A DNA stretch of 64,000 nucleotides, taken from NCBI RefSeq assembly GCF_002278925.1, contig NZ_NCJH01000027.1, positions 1 through 64,000 of the forward strand, in the 5' to 3' direction. This document shows positions 27,482-35,589 of the stretch, one piece after another (the stretch's first letter is position 1; every line of letters begins with the position of its first letter). The stretch is from Polaromonas sp. 39-63-25 (GTDB lineage Bacteria > Pseudomonadota > Gammaproteobacteria > Burkholderiales > Burkholderiaceae_C). The position numbers were made by a program, and so were the translations under genes. Below the pieces are notes generated by a model that had not been told where the DNA came from, did no database searches, and was given only the letters and a program-made list of their open reading frames with translations.

Positions 27482-27760
27482 ATGAAATTCAATCAAACCT
27501 TGACCGCTGCCGTCACTGCTGCCGCACTCGTTGCCGGCGCTGGTTTTGCCTATGCCCAATCCGGCACAACACCCGGTGCCCCCGGTGACCTGAACAGCCA
27601 GCGTGCCGCAGAGATGAAGGCACCTGACGTCAACCCCGCCGCCGGCACGACCATGCAGGCTCAGCCCGCTACCAGCAGCACGACCGGTACTTCGGTGGAC
27701 AACAGCGCCACGATGCAAAGCGGCACCGTCATGCCCGAGCCCCGCGCTGATCGCAACTAA
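27482..27760 (+). CDS. Small exported low-complexity protein
   Basis: This 92-residue protein has a clear signal peptide (cleavage after AYA-Q at about residue 25). The mature part is rich in Thr, Ala, Pro, Ser and Gly and contains no cysteine. AGGAG precedes the ATG. No family is recognised. It is probably a disordered periplasmic protein. It sits upstream of the L,D-transpeptidase-like pair. Confidence 0.65.
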   Translation: MKFNQTLTAAVTAAALVAGAGFAYAQSGTTPGAPGDLNSQRAAEMKAPDVNPAAGTTMQAQPATSSTTGTSVDNSATMQSGTVMPEPRADRN

Positions 27761-27858
27761 GCCTGCGTCTCCCTCATGCGCAAGGCTTTCGCAGGGACGT
27801 CCCATGTTGTCATGGCGCGTCCCTGCTTCCGTTTGCGCGTGCAACCTGACATCCCGAT

Positions 27859-28590
27859 ATGTCTGACATGACCCCGGCAGACGCTTCACCCTTCGACGCC
27901 ATCCTCAAGGGGCTGGGCATGGGTTGTGCCGTGCTGGCTCTGGTGCTGCCGGGACATGTCACGTCGACACAGAGCCGGCAAAGTGCCGTCGTGTCCGCCG
28001 TGGACGGCCTCCCCCGGGTGGCAGATTTTCTGTCCCACGAGCCTTCGCTGCAAGCGCGCCAGATGGCCGACTGGGTGATGGCATCGCGCGATCACCGTGG
28101 CATGCCATTTGTCATCGTCGACAAGCAGCATGTCAGGGTGTTTGTTTTTCAACCGAACGGACAACTCAGCGGCGCCACCCCGGCCCTGATGGGTTCTGCC
28201 GTCGGCGACGATTCGGTGTCCGGCATTGGTGAGCGTGAAATGTCGGCCATCCTGCCGCACGAACGCACCACGCCTGCAGGCCGGTTCGTTTCCCTGCCCG
28301 GCGTGAACTCCTTTGGCGAAGACATTGTCTGGGTGGACTACGCGGCGGCAGTGTCCATGCATCGCGTGCGGGCGAAAGACCCGAAAGAGCGCCGGCTGGA
28401 GCGGCTCGCATCCGCAACACCGGACGACAACCGCATTTCCTTTGGCTGCATCAATCTGCCGGCCGGGTTTTATGACACGGTGGTCAAGCCCGCGCTCGGC
28501 ACGCGACGCGGCGTGGTTTATGTCCTGCCTGAAACGCGGCCGCTGCAGTCCGTGTTTGGCGACCTGGTTGCCACGCGCCAGCCGTCCTGA
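27859..28590 (+). CDS. L,D-transpeptidase-like (YkuD-fold) protein, variant active site
   Basis: The central part resembles the YkuD fold: FVIVDKQHVRVFVF, then a TTPAGRF segment, a histidine at H168 and a C-terminal RISFGC (192-197). In active L,D-transpeptidases the motif is SHGCxR. Here the His is Phe195 and the Arg is absent, but the nucleophile cysteine (C197), the serine and H168 remain. A hydrophobic segment near residues 16-32 may be an export anchor. It could still act on peptidoglycan or be a binding protein. The neighbour at 28826 is a paralog. Confidence 0.65.
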   Translation: MSDMTPADASPFDAILKGLGMGCAVLALVLPGHVTSTQSRQSAVVSAVDGLPRVADFLSHEPSLQARQMADWVMASRDHRGMPFVIVDKQHVRVFVFQPNGQLSGATPALMGSAVGDDSVSGIGEREMSAILPHERTTPAGRFVSLPGVNSFGEDIVWVDYAAAVSMHRVRAKDPKERRLERLASATPDDNRISFGCINLPAGFYDTVVKPALGTRRGVVYVLPETRPLQSVFGDLVATRQPS

Positions 28591-28660
28591 ACCGGGGTCG
28601 TGCTGTCAGACGGCGCCTACATCCCGCCCGGCCGCTGATCTGCCCACTGCAGATTAAATC

Positions 28661-28706
28661 CCACCCCAGCCCTTTTTAACAAAGGGCCTACTGCTATCAA
28701 AATAAT
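28661..28706 (-). repeat. Dispersed intergenic repeat, copy 3
   Basis: This reverse-oriented copy has CCAGCCC, then AAAGGGC and CTGCTATCAAAATAAT. It lies between the two L,D-transpeptidase-like genes. Confidence 0.5.
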
Positions 28707-28755
28707 CTTTTCAGATCCGGACCTGATTCGGGCTTGCCAGTTTGCGGCCTTGCCG

Positions 28756-28773
28756 TGTAGGATGTTTCCTACA
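28756..28773. promoter_or_regulatory. Perfect TGTAGGA/TCCTACA palindrome
   Basis: TGTAGGA and TCCTACA flank a TGTT spacer, 53 bp before the 28826 start. It is the only copy of the TCCTACA motif in the window with both arms complete, suggesting a dimeric regulator site. Confidence 0.45.
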
Positions 28774-28825
28774 TCTTCGGGAAGAAGCCCGGTGATGTGT
28801 CGTCACAAACACACCGGGGAACTGG

Positions 28826-29488
28826 ATGAGCATCAAGAGCCGCATGCGGCGCGCCGCGCTGGCGCTGGGAGTCCTGGCCCTGTTTGCCGCCCCCTTGGCG
28901 AAAGCGGGCACCCGAGCTCAGCCCGTGCTGGCGGCAGACTTTGCGGGGGAGGCAGCGTCTGCCGAAGCCCGCTACGCCGCAAGCCGGGTGCTGGCCGCGT
29001 CCGACCACCAGGGGCTGCCCTTTGTCATTGTCGACAAGAAAAACGCGAGGATGTTTGTGTTCGGGCCGGGCGGTCGCCTGCGCGGCGCCTCGGCCGTGTT
29101 GCTGGGTCTGGCCAGCGGCGACCACGCGGTGCCCGGCATCGGCGAGCGCGAGCTGTCGCGCATCCTGCCGGCGGAACGTACCACCCCCGCCGGGCGTTTT
29201 GTGTCGCAGCCCGGGCGTAACCTGCAGGGCGAGGAGGTGGTGTGGGTCAACTACCGGGAAGGTCTGGCGATTCACCGCTTGCGTCCCGGCAGCAGCCAGG
29301 AGCAGCGTGCGCAGCGACTGGCCTCCGGCAGTCCGGCGGACAACCGCATTTCGCTGGGCTGTGTGGTGGTGCCGGTGGCTTTTTATGAAGCCGTGGTGGG
29401 CCCGACGCTGGGCCGAAATCGGGGCGTGGTGTATGTGCTGCCGGACGACTCGCCGGTGCACGCGTTTTTTGATGCGCACTCGCAGTAA
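28826..29488 (+). CDS. L,D-transpeptidase-like exported protein, variant active site
   Basis: This 220-residue paralog of the preceding gene has a clear signal peptide (residues 1-27, ending AKA). Shared blocks are FVIVDK, GIGERE, ERTTPAGRFVS, H150 in IHRL and DNRISLGC (173-179). Again the SHGC histidine is replaced, by Leu177, and no Arg follows the cysteine C179. The same substitution position in both copies indicates a distinct subfamily rather than decay. Both genes point the same way and are separated by a repeat and by their own TCCTACA palindrome. Confidence 0.7.
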   Translation: MSIKSRMRRAALALGVLALFAAPLAKAGTRAQPVLAADFAGEAASAEARYAASRVLAASDHQGLPFVIVDKKNARMFVFGPGGRLRGASAVLLGLASGDHAVPGIGERELSRILPAERTTPAGRFVSQPGRNLQGEEVVWVNYREGLAIHRLRPGSSQEQRAQRLASGSPADNRISLGCVVVPVAFYEAVVGPTLGRNRGVVYVLPDDSPVHAFFDAHSQ

Positions 29489-29522
29489 GCACCGTTCACC
29501 CGGTCACCTTGCTTGAGGGACG

Positions 29523-29861
29523 TTAGTTCCGGGCCTCTTTGTACGGCCGGTTCCTGGGTGACATCATGGCCTCTCCGGGCCCTGCCGCGTAAGCCACGCT
29601 GCCGCCCACCGAATCCCTGATATTGCTGCGCGTCAGGTTGACCGGCGGGCACGAGGTGTCGGTGATGGAAAACACCATGTGGCCACCGGGAAAAATCGCG
29701 GGCAGGGTCTGGTGCAATTGGTAACGCATGTCAACCGGGGCCTGCGCGGCATGGTAGATCACCTGGTTGGCGCGGTTGTAGACGGTGTAGCAGGCCAGCG
29801 CCTGGCCGCCGGACAGGGCAGGCAGCAGGGCGGCGAGGGCGTATTTCAGGGCGGTGTTCAT
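29523..29861 (-). CDS. Exported hypothetical protein
   Basis: This 112-residue protein has a signal peptide (about residues 1-23, ending ALA-C) and a mature domain with two cysteines (start of mature chain and SCPP) that could pair in the periplasm. GAAAGG lies seven bases before the ATG at 29861. The family is not recognised. The longer frame upstream runs through a dispersed repeat and was not used. Confidence 0.6.
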   Translation of the reverse strand: MNTALKYALAALLPALSGGQALACYTVYNRANQVIYHAAQAPVDMRYQLHQTLPAIFPGGHMVFSITDTSCPPVNLTRSNIRDSVGGSVAYAAGPGEAMMSPRNRPYKEARN

Positions 29862-29974
29862 GCGCAGGCCTTTCAAAGAGGTCATTGTCCGCCCGCAGCC
29901 GTGGCGGCAGCGCAGGCGGGTGGCCGGTTCTTGTGTCAGCCGATGCGCTGGCTGCTGCCGTGTTGCACGTTGTT

Positions 29975-30036
29975 TGCTATCAAATAAATAGCTTGTCCCG
30001 CAGGTGGGATATGGACCGGAGGCCGATTTGATGCTC
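29975..30036 (+). repeat. Dispersed intergenic repeat, copy 4
   Basis: It begins with the hairpin GCTATCAAATAAATAGC and continues with a GCAGGTGGG arm and GGAGGCCGATTTGATGCTC, matching the copy at 6191. Confidence 0.6.
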
Positions 30037-30071
30037 AATCGCCGCGGTCGGCCATCAGGCGGGCGCCTGGC

Positions 30072-30845
30072 CTAAGGAAGCGCTGAATAAGTCCTTGCGG
30101 AGGCGCGGCAGCCGGATCGGGATGGGATGCAAGGCGGATTTCGCAGCCAATAGCTGGCTATTGGCAAGAAATTCCCGGAAGGCTGCGTGGGCTGGAAGTC
30201 GGCAGGGGCGCCCGCTGCCGCCTCCTGCTCGATGCTGGCGTCGCGTGCCGCAAACATGTTTTGCAGGTCCTTCAGGTCGCGCATCACATCGTCTTCGGCC
30301 TCATCCGCCGGCACGGCCGGTGCTGCTGCCATGACGGCTGCGGGTGCTGCAGCGGCAAGCGCAGCGGGCGCGGCGGCACGTGCCGGCGGCCCCCAGATGG
30401 CCGGGTCGGGCATGTCGGGGAAGGGGCAGCTGTCCCCGACCTTGAATTCCCAGGAAATCCCATGCAGCCAGGTCCCGGACTGTGGCTCGAACTGGGTGAT
30501 CGCGGCGAGCAGCTCGTTCTGGAAAGCGAAGGCATAGGTCATCAGGCGTGCGTCCCAATGACGCAGCACCAGCCGCACGTACACGCCGGGGCCGCGGCTG
30601 CGGCTGTTGACCACCAGCATCTGGCATTCCACCCAGTCCGCCGCAATGCCATGCCTGCGCAGGCAGTCGCGCAGCAGCATCTGCACGAGCTGGCGGCGCG
30701 TGCCGTTGTCGGAGTTGTCCTCGATGGTGTGCTGGCTGTCCCGGGTGGTTGTCGCCGGCGTGCGGGCCGCCGGTTTCAGCCCGGAATCCTGACCGTCGGC
30801 CGTCTTGTTCTTCAGCCCCAGCAATCGCTCGAACACTTGTCTCAT
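30072..30845 (-). CDS. Hypothetical protein with repeat-derived C-terminus
   Basis: This 257-residue protein has a polar N-terminus, a compact conserved-looking domain at about residues 50-155 (with WVECQMLVVNSRSRGPGVYVRL-type strands) and an Ala-rich linker. I do not recognise the family. The last 35 or so codons lie inside a short repeat-like segment with a perfect 9-bp dyad, so the native C-terminus may have been replaced by an insertion. The start has no rival. Confidence 0.55.
   Translation of the reverse strand: MRQVFERLLGLKNKTADGQDSGLKPAARTPATTTRDSQHTIEDNSDNGTRRQLVQMLLRDCLRRHGIAADWVECQMLVVNSRSRGPGVYVRLVLRHWDARLMTYAFAFQNELLAAITQFEPQSGTWLHGISWEFKVGDSCPFPDMPDPAIWGPPARAAAPAALAAAAPAAVMAAAPAVPADEAEDDVMRDLKDLQNMFAARDASIEQEAAAGAPADFQPTQPSGNFLPIASYWLRNPPCIPSRSGCRASARTYSALP
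30076..30180. repeat. MITE-like segment with perfect dyad
   Basis: The segment contains GCCAATAGCTGGCTATTGGC at 30146-30165, a perfect 9-bp inverted repeat. Around it is sequence that reads as poor coding for the gene across it. The AAGCGCTGAATAAGTCC edge looks like a mobile-repeat end. There is no second copy here to confirm it. Confidence 0.35.
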
Positions 30846-30937
30846 GTGGTGAACCCTTCGCGGCCGGCCCTGGCCAGAGCGCTCTGGCCGTTCGGTGCCG
30901 GCTTGTCAATTGATGGTCGTCCAAGTGGGAAGGCAAG

Positions 30938-31108
30938 TCAAGCATCCAGCCTGTGCAGCGCTTCTTCCTCCCACCAGGCGGCCGCAGCGTAGTAACTTTC
31001 CCACACGCAGCCGTTGCAGCCGGGGCCGCAGCAGGTCGTGGGTTCGGACGGCGGCGTCCGCGAGGCCATGCCCGCGTCGGGGCTGGCAGGGGCGGAAGAT
31101 GTTGTCAT
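30938..31108 (-). CDS. Small Cys-rich protein (oxidoreductase-like N-terminal family)
   Basis: With the start at 31108 it encodes 56 residues. The core CCGPGCNGCVWESYY matches the Cys-rich motif of the oxidoreductase-like family (Pfam PF09791), which has four cysteines followed by VW and an aromatic residue and is found as short proteins in betaproteobacteria. The cysteines could hold metal. An upstream ATG at 31135 would add nine residues. Confidence 0.6.
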   Translation of the reverse strand: MTTSSAPASPDAGMASRTPPSEPTTCCGPGCNGCVWESYYAAAAWWEEEALHRLDA

Positions 31109-31255
31109 GGGTGGGGCAAAGTCGTGCGCGGCCACGTCCTACCTGAGGATCAGCGTCGGGTGCTTATGTGATAGCCCGTCGGGTGCTAAAAACAGTCATC
31201 GCGATGTCAACGCGACTTCAACGCGACCTCATCACGGGCTTTTCGAAGGATTTTC

Positions 31256-31663
31256 ATGGACAGCAGCAGCGCCGCCTGGTACGCCCAGTTGAGCAAGCCT
31301 TTTTTTGCGCCACCGGCAGGGGTGTTTGGCCCGGTGTGGACGGTTCTCTACGTCATCATCGCCATCAGCTTCGGGTTTGTGCTGCTGCAATATCTCAAGC
31401 GCCGCCTGCCGTTTCGCGTGCTGCTGCCTTTCATCCTGAACCTGCTGTTCAACCTGGCGTACACGCCCATCCAGTTCGGCCTGAAAAACAATGCGCTGGC
31501 CAGCCTCGACATCCTGCTGGTGCTGGCCACGCTGGTCTGGGCCATGGTGGCCATCCGGCAGCGCGCGCGCTGGGTGGTGGGGGTCAACATCCCCTACCTG
31601 GTGTGGGTGCTGTTTGCGACAGTGCTGCAGCTCAGCATCACCTGGTTGAACCGGGGCGCCTGA
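31256..31663 (+). CDS. TspO/MBR family membrane protein
   Basis: The 135-residue protein has five predicted membrane helices and the TspO signatures WYAQLSKPFFAPP near the N-terminus and VFGPVWTVLY in the first helix. TspO proteins bind porphyrins, heme and cholesterol-like ligands and act in stress or tetrapyrrole regulation. Its length is slightly short of the family norm but complete. AAGGA lies just upstream. Confidence 0.85.
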   Translation: MDSSSAAWYAQLSKPFFAPPAGVFGPVWTVLYVIIAISFGFVLLQYLKRRLPFRVLLPFILNLLFNLAYTPIQFGLKNNALASLDILLVLATLVWAMVAIRQRARWVVGVNIPYLVWVLFATVLQLSITWLNRGA

Positions 31664-31684
31664 AGAAGATGCGCCAGTGCAGGC

Positions 31685-31921
31685 TCACAGGCCCAGCAAT
31701 TTTTTGGCGTTGCCCAGGGCCTTCATCGATTCGTCGTGTTTGCCGGCCTTGTGGAAGGTCTCTCCTTCGGCACGCAGGGCCTTGACCTTGCCCATGTCGG
31801 CGGCGGCCAGTTTGGGGTTGCTGGCGAGCTTGGCGTCTATCGCCTTCATTTCATTGGGGCAGTTGTGGGCCAGGGCCAGTGACGAGGCGGTCAGGGCCGC
31901 GGCAGCAAGGATGAGTTTCAT
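31685..31921 (-). CDS. Small exported helical protein
   Basis: This 78-residue protein has a signal peptide (about residues 1-18, ending LALA) and a mature part of charged helices with one cysteine (HNCPNEMKAIDAKL). GGGAGA precedes the ATG at 31921; a longer frame begins six codons upstream. No family function is known. It is convergent with tspO. Confidence 0.65.
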   Translation of the reverse strand: MKLILAAAALTASSLALAHNCPNEMKAIDAKLASNPKLAAADMGKVKALRAEGETFHKAGKHDESMKALGNAKKLLGL

Positions 31922-32109
31922 GCAATCTCCCATGTCCAATGTGCGTCAGAAAATGCTGACAGTAAATGCTAACAATGATCGCCCCGTGGCGGCAAGCGTT
32001 TGACCGCAAGGCCGGCCGGGGCATTGCCATAAAATCAGCAGCTTGCGCCCGCTGCCTGCATGCACCGACCTGCGGCGGCCGGCTTTCCCACCGACTACCG
32101 GGTTGACCC

Positions 32110-32772
32110 ATGTCTCTTGAAGTTACCGAAGCCCAGACGGGCGAGCAGCCCGTCGCCACCATCCTGATCATGCATGGCCTGGGTGCCGACGGCCGCGATT
32201 TTGTTCCCGTGGCCGAGCAGCTTGATTTGTCCAGCGTGGGCCCGGTGCGGTTTCTGTTTCCCCACGCGCCGGTGATTCCCGTCACCATCAACGGCGGCTA
32301 CCAGATGCCCGCCTGGTACGACATCCTGGGTGCCAACCTGACGGCGGGCCAGGACGAAACCGGCATGCGCCAGACCCAGGCCACCATCAACACGCTGCTG
32401 GAACGCGAGGTCTCGCGCGGCATTCCGGCCAGCCGCATCGTGGTGGCCGGTTTTTCCCAGGGCTGCGCGATGGCGCTGATGACGGGCCTGCGTTATCCCG
32501 AACGCCTGGCCGGCATCATGGGCCTGTCGGGTTATCTGCCGCTGGCGCATACCGTGGCGGCAGAGCGCAGCCCGGCCAACGAAGGTCTGCCGATTTTCCT
32601 GGCGCACGGCAAGCGCGACGGCGTGGTGCCGCTGGCCGCGGCCACCGGGGCACGCGAAGCGCTGACGGCATTGGGTTATCCGGTGGAATGGCACGACTAC
32701 GACATGGAACACTCGGTCTGCATGGAAGAGATCGCCGACATGAACCAGTGGCTGCTGCGGGTGTTGTCCTAA
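32110..32772 (+). CDS. Carboxylesterase/phospholipase (EstB-type)
   Basis: The 220-residue alpha/beta hydrolase has an intact triad: nucleophile serine in GFSQGC (about residue 117), aspartate in HGKRDGVVP and histidine in DMEHSVCMEE. LIMHGLGADGRDF near the N-terminus is the oxyanion region of carboxylesterase family 2. It hydrolyses short-chain esters or lysophospholipids in the cytoplasm. Confidence 0.85.
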   Translation: MSLEVTEAQTGEQPVATILIMHGLGADGRDFVPVAEQLDLSSVGPVRFLFPHAPVIPVTINGGYQMPAWYDILGANLTAGQDETGMRQTQATINTLLEREVSRGIPASRIVVAGFSQGCAMALMTGLRYPERLAGIMGLSGYLPLAHTVAAERSPANEGLPIFLAHGKRDGVVPLAAATGAREALTALGYPVEWHDYDMEHSVCMEEIADMNQWLLRVLS

Positions 32773-32865
32773 CGTCTCGAGCGAAATCCGGCAGCCGTAA
32801 GGGCTTTCCCGTAAGGGGGCCGCGCCGGGTTTCAGGTCCGCCGGCTGCGGACGGCTGTATTTTTA

Positions 32866-32932
32866 AACGAAATCGTGCTCTGGCCCAATCAGGACGGGCG
32901 CGACCAGCTATCAAAACAATAGTAACTCGTAC
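32866..32932 (-). repeat. Dispersed intergenic repeat, copy 5
   Basis: A reverse-oriented copy ending in AGCTATCAAAACAATAG; the left arm is AACGAAATCGTGCTC and GGACGGGCGCG. It lies between the esterase and gshA. Confidence 0.5.
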
Positions 32933-33054
32933 GGACCGAAAACGGCAGGCCTCGCCGGGCTGCGCGGCACGGCCAAGCGCCAGGCCGCGCCGCCTGCAAA
33001 CAACCCCGGCCTGTGATACCTTGCACGCCACGAAAGATTCAGAGGGAAAACTAT

Positions 33055-34644
33055 ATGACCAGCTTGCATGCGCGATCTGCCGCGCTTCTGGGAGACCGCC
33101 TCCAGGCGCTCGGCCCTGCCAGGCTGAAAGGCATGCGTCGCGGCATCGAGAAGGAAAGCCTGCGCGCCCAGCCCGGCGGCGCGCTGGCGCTGACGCCGCA
33201 CCCGGTCGCGCTGGGTTCGGCCCTGACGCACCCGTGCATCACCACCGACTTCAGCGAGTCCCAGGTCGAACTGGTCACCGCCGCGCACAAGGGCCTGGGC
33301 GACGGCGCGGACGCCGCGCTGCGCGAACTCACGCAGATTCACCAGTTCACCTACCGCGCGATGCAGGCGGTTGGCGACGAAATGCTCTGGGTTTCCAGCA
33401 TGCCCTGCGGCCTGCCGACCGACGAGACGATTCCGATCGCGCGTTTCGGCTCTTCCAATGTCGGGCGCGCCAAAAGCGTCTACCGCATGGGCCTGTCGCA
33501 CCGTTATGGCCGGCGCATGCAGACCATCTCGGGCATCCACTACAACTGGTCGCTGCCCGAGGTGACCAGCGAGCAGTACTTTGCGCTGATCCGCAACTTC
33601 CGCCGCCATGCGTTTTTGCTGCTTTACCTGTTCGGCGCCTCGCCGGCCGTGTGTTCCTCTTTTGTCGCCGGGCGCCAGCACGAGCTGCAGCAGCTCTCGG
33701 ACAGCACCATGTACATGCCGCACGGCACCTCGCTGCGCATGGGGCGCCTGGGCTACCAGAGCGATGCGCAGGCCTCGCTGGCCGTCAGCTACAACAGCCT
33801 GGAAGGTTATGGCGCGTCGCTGCAGGACGCACTGACACGGCCTTACCCGGCCTATGAGGCGGTGGGCATCCAGAACCCCGGCGGCGACTACAACCAGCTG
33901 GGCACCACGCTGCTGCAGATCGAAAACGAGTTCTACGGCACCATTCGCCCCAAGCGCGTGATTTTCCCGGGCGAACGCCCCTTGCATGCCCTGCGCGAGC
34001 GCGGCGTCGAATACATCGAAGTGCGCCTGATGGACCTGGACCCGTTCGAGCCGGTCGGCATCAACGCCCAGACCATGCGTTTTCTCGATGTGTTTTTGCT
34101 GCACTGCCTGCTCAGCGACAGCCCGCCGGACACGCCGCAGGAAATCGCCGAACTCAAGCACAACCAGCACCACACGGCGGCGCGCGGGCGCCAGAGCGGC
34201 CTGCTGCTCAAGCGCGCCGGGCGCGAGGTACCTTTGACCGGCTGGGGTGCCGAGGTGGTGGCGCAGTGCGTGCCGATTGCCGCCGCGCTGGACGCGGCGA
34301 ACGGGGGCACGCAGTACAGCGACACCCTGCTGGCCGCCGAGGCGGCACTGCTGGACCCCGCCACCCTGCCGTCGGCCCGCGTGCTGGCGGCCATGGCGAA
34401 GGACCACGAGAACTCTTTTGTGGCGTTTGCGCGTTCCCGCTCGACCCTGACCAAAGAGGCGCTGCTCGGCCTGCCATTTTCCGCAGAGCAGCAGGCCGCG
34501 TTCGAGGCGCTGTCGCGCCAGTCCGTCGCCGAGCAGAAAAAGATAGAAGCGGCCGACACCATGCCTTTCGAGATCTACCGCCAGCAGTATGTCTCTGCCG
34601 ACCGGCTGGGCTTGCCCCGCCGCGAGGCCGCTGCCGCCGTGTAA
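33055..34644 (+). CDS. gshA: Glutamate--cysteine ligase
   Basis: This 529-residue enzyme catalyses the ATP-dependent first step of glutathione synthesis. It matches the proteobacterial GshA family across its length, including the N-terminal MRRGIEKESLR motif that binds Mg-ATP, the SQVELVT and GIHYNWSLPE regions and the FSRSRLTKE-like C-terminal part. The start at 33055 has AGAGGGA upstream. A perfect terminator overlaps the stop. gshB is not in the window. Confidence 0.92.
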   Translation: MTSLHARSAALLGDRLQALGPARLKGMRRGIEKESLRAQPGGALALTPHPVALGSALTHPCITTDFSESQVELVTAAHKGLGDGADAALRELTQIHQFTYRAMQAVGDEMLWVSSMPCGLPTDETIPIARFGSSNVGRAKSVYRMGLSHRYGRRMQTISGIHYNWSLPEVTSEQYFALIRNFRRHAFLLLYLFGASPAVCSSFVAGRQHELQQLSDSTMYMPHGTSLRMGRLGYQSDAQASLAVSYNSLEGYGASLQDALTRPYPAYEAVGIQNPGGDYNQLGTTLLQIENEFYGTIRPKRVIFPGERPLHALRERGVEYIEVRLMDLDPFEPVGINAQTMRFLDVFLLHCLLSDSPPDTPQEIAELKHNQHHTAARGRQSGLLLKRAGREVPLTGWGAEVVAQCVPIAAALDAANGGTQYSDTLLAAEAALLDPATLPSARVLAAMAKDHENSFVAFARSRSTLTKEALLGLPFSAEQQAAFEALSRQSVAEQKKIEAADTMPFEIYRQQYVSADRLGLPRREAAAAV

Positions 34645-34656
34645 GCGGCGGCTTTT
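34633..34656 (+). terminator. Intrinsic terminator of gshA
   Basis: GCCGCCG and CGGCGGC form a perfect 7-bp stem around TGTAAG, followed by TTTT. The loop contains the gshA stop codon. Confidence 0.6.
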
Positions 34657-34679
34657 CTTGCGCGCAGGCCCCTCGGGGC

Positions 34680-35369
34680 TCAGGCCGGCAGCAGGGCCAG
34701 TTGACGCAGCACTTCATGGGCCGCCGCTTCGGACGAGGCCGGGTTCTGCCCGGTGATCAGGTTGGCGTCGTTCACCACATGGGACTGCCAGTCGGCGCCC
34801 TTGCTGTAGTCGCCGCCGTTGTTGCGCAGCATGTCTTCCACCAGGAAGGGCACGACATCGGTGAGCTGCGCCGCCGCTTCCTCGGTGTTGGTGAAACCCG
34901 CAACCTTTTTGCCCTGGACCAGCGGTGCGCCGCCGGCGGCCTTCACGTGGCGCAACACACCGGGTGCGTGGCAGACCGCGGCCACCGGTTTGCCGGCGGC
35001 GAACATGCGCTCGATCAGCACGATCGAGTCCCTGTCTTCGGCCAGGTCCCACAGCGGGCCGTGGCCGCCGGGGTAGAACACGGCGTCAAAGTCCGCCTCC
35101 TTCAGGCCGGCCAGCTTGACCGTGTGCGCCAGCGCCTGCCGGGCCTGGGGATCTTCCTTGAAGCGGCGTGTGGCGCCGGTCTGCGCGTCGGCAGCGTCGC
35201 TTTTCGGGTCCAGCGGCGGTTGCCCGCCCTGGGGGGAGGCCAGCGTGATGTCCGCGCCGGCATCCTTGAAGACGTAGTAGGGGGCTGCAAATTCTTCCAG
35301 CCAGAAGCCGGTTTTTTTGCCGGTGTCGCCGAGCTGATCGTGCGATGTCAAAACCATCAGTATCTTCAT
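34680..35369 (-). CDS. DJ-1/PfpI family protein (type 1 glutamine amidotransferase-like)
   Basis: This 229-residue protein has the class I glutamine-amidotransferase-like fold and the nucleophile elbow AVCHAP with its cysteine at about residue 131. The overall pattern (KKTGFWLEEFAAPYY at the front, PGGHGPLWDL in the middle) matches Hsp31/YajL-like proteins that act as glyoxalase or deglycase. A CAAGGAG box lies before the ATG at 35369. It is convergent with gshA and divergent from rbgA. Confidence 0.85.
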   Translation of the reverse strand: MKILMVLTSHDQLGDTGKKTGFWLEEFAAPYYVFKDAGADITLASPQGGQPPLDPKSDAADAQTGATRRFKEDPQARQALAHTVKLAGLKEADFDAVFYPGGHGPLWDLAEDRDSIVLIERMFAAGKPVAAVCHAPGVLRHVKAAGGAPLVQGKKVAGFTNTEEAAAQLTDVVPFLVEDMLRNNGGDYSKGADWQSHVVNDANLITGQNPASSEAAAHEVLRQLALLPA

Positions 35370-35589
35370 GGGTACTCCTTGAAAGCGCGGACGGGGCTGC
35401 GCGGTGAAAATGGGGTCAAGCCGCCATGGCGCGACCAGTTCACCATCTTCCCGCGCCAGGGCCGGTCGCCGCGTAGGCGAGGGGAAGGTCTGCCTGTCAG
35501 GCCGGGTCGCCCGGGTGGGTGACAATCCCTGCTGGCCGGCTGCATCGAGCTGCAGCGTCCTGCCAACGAAAAGAAAGAACACTCAGACA

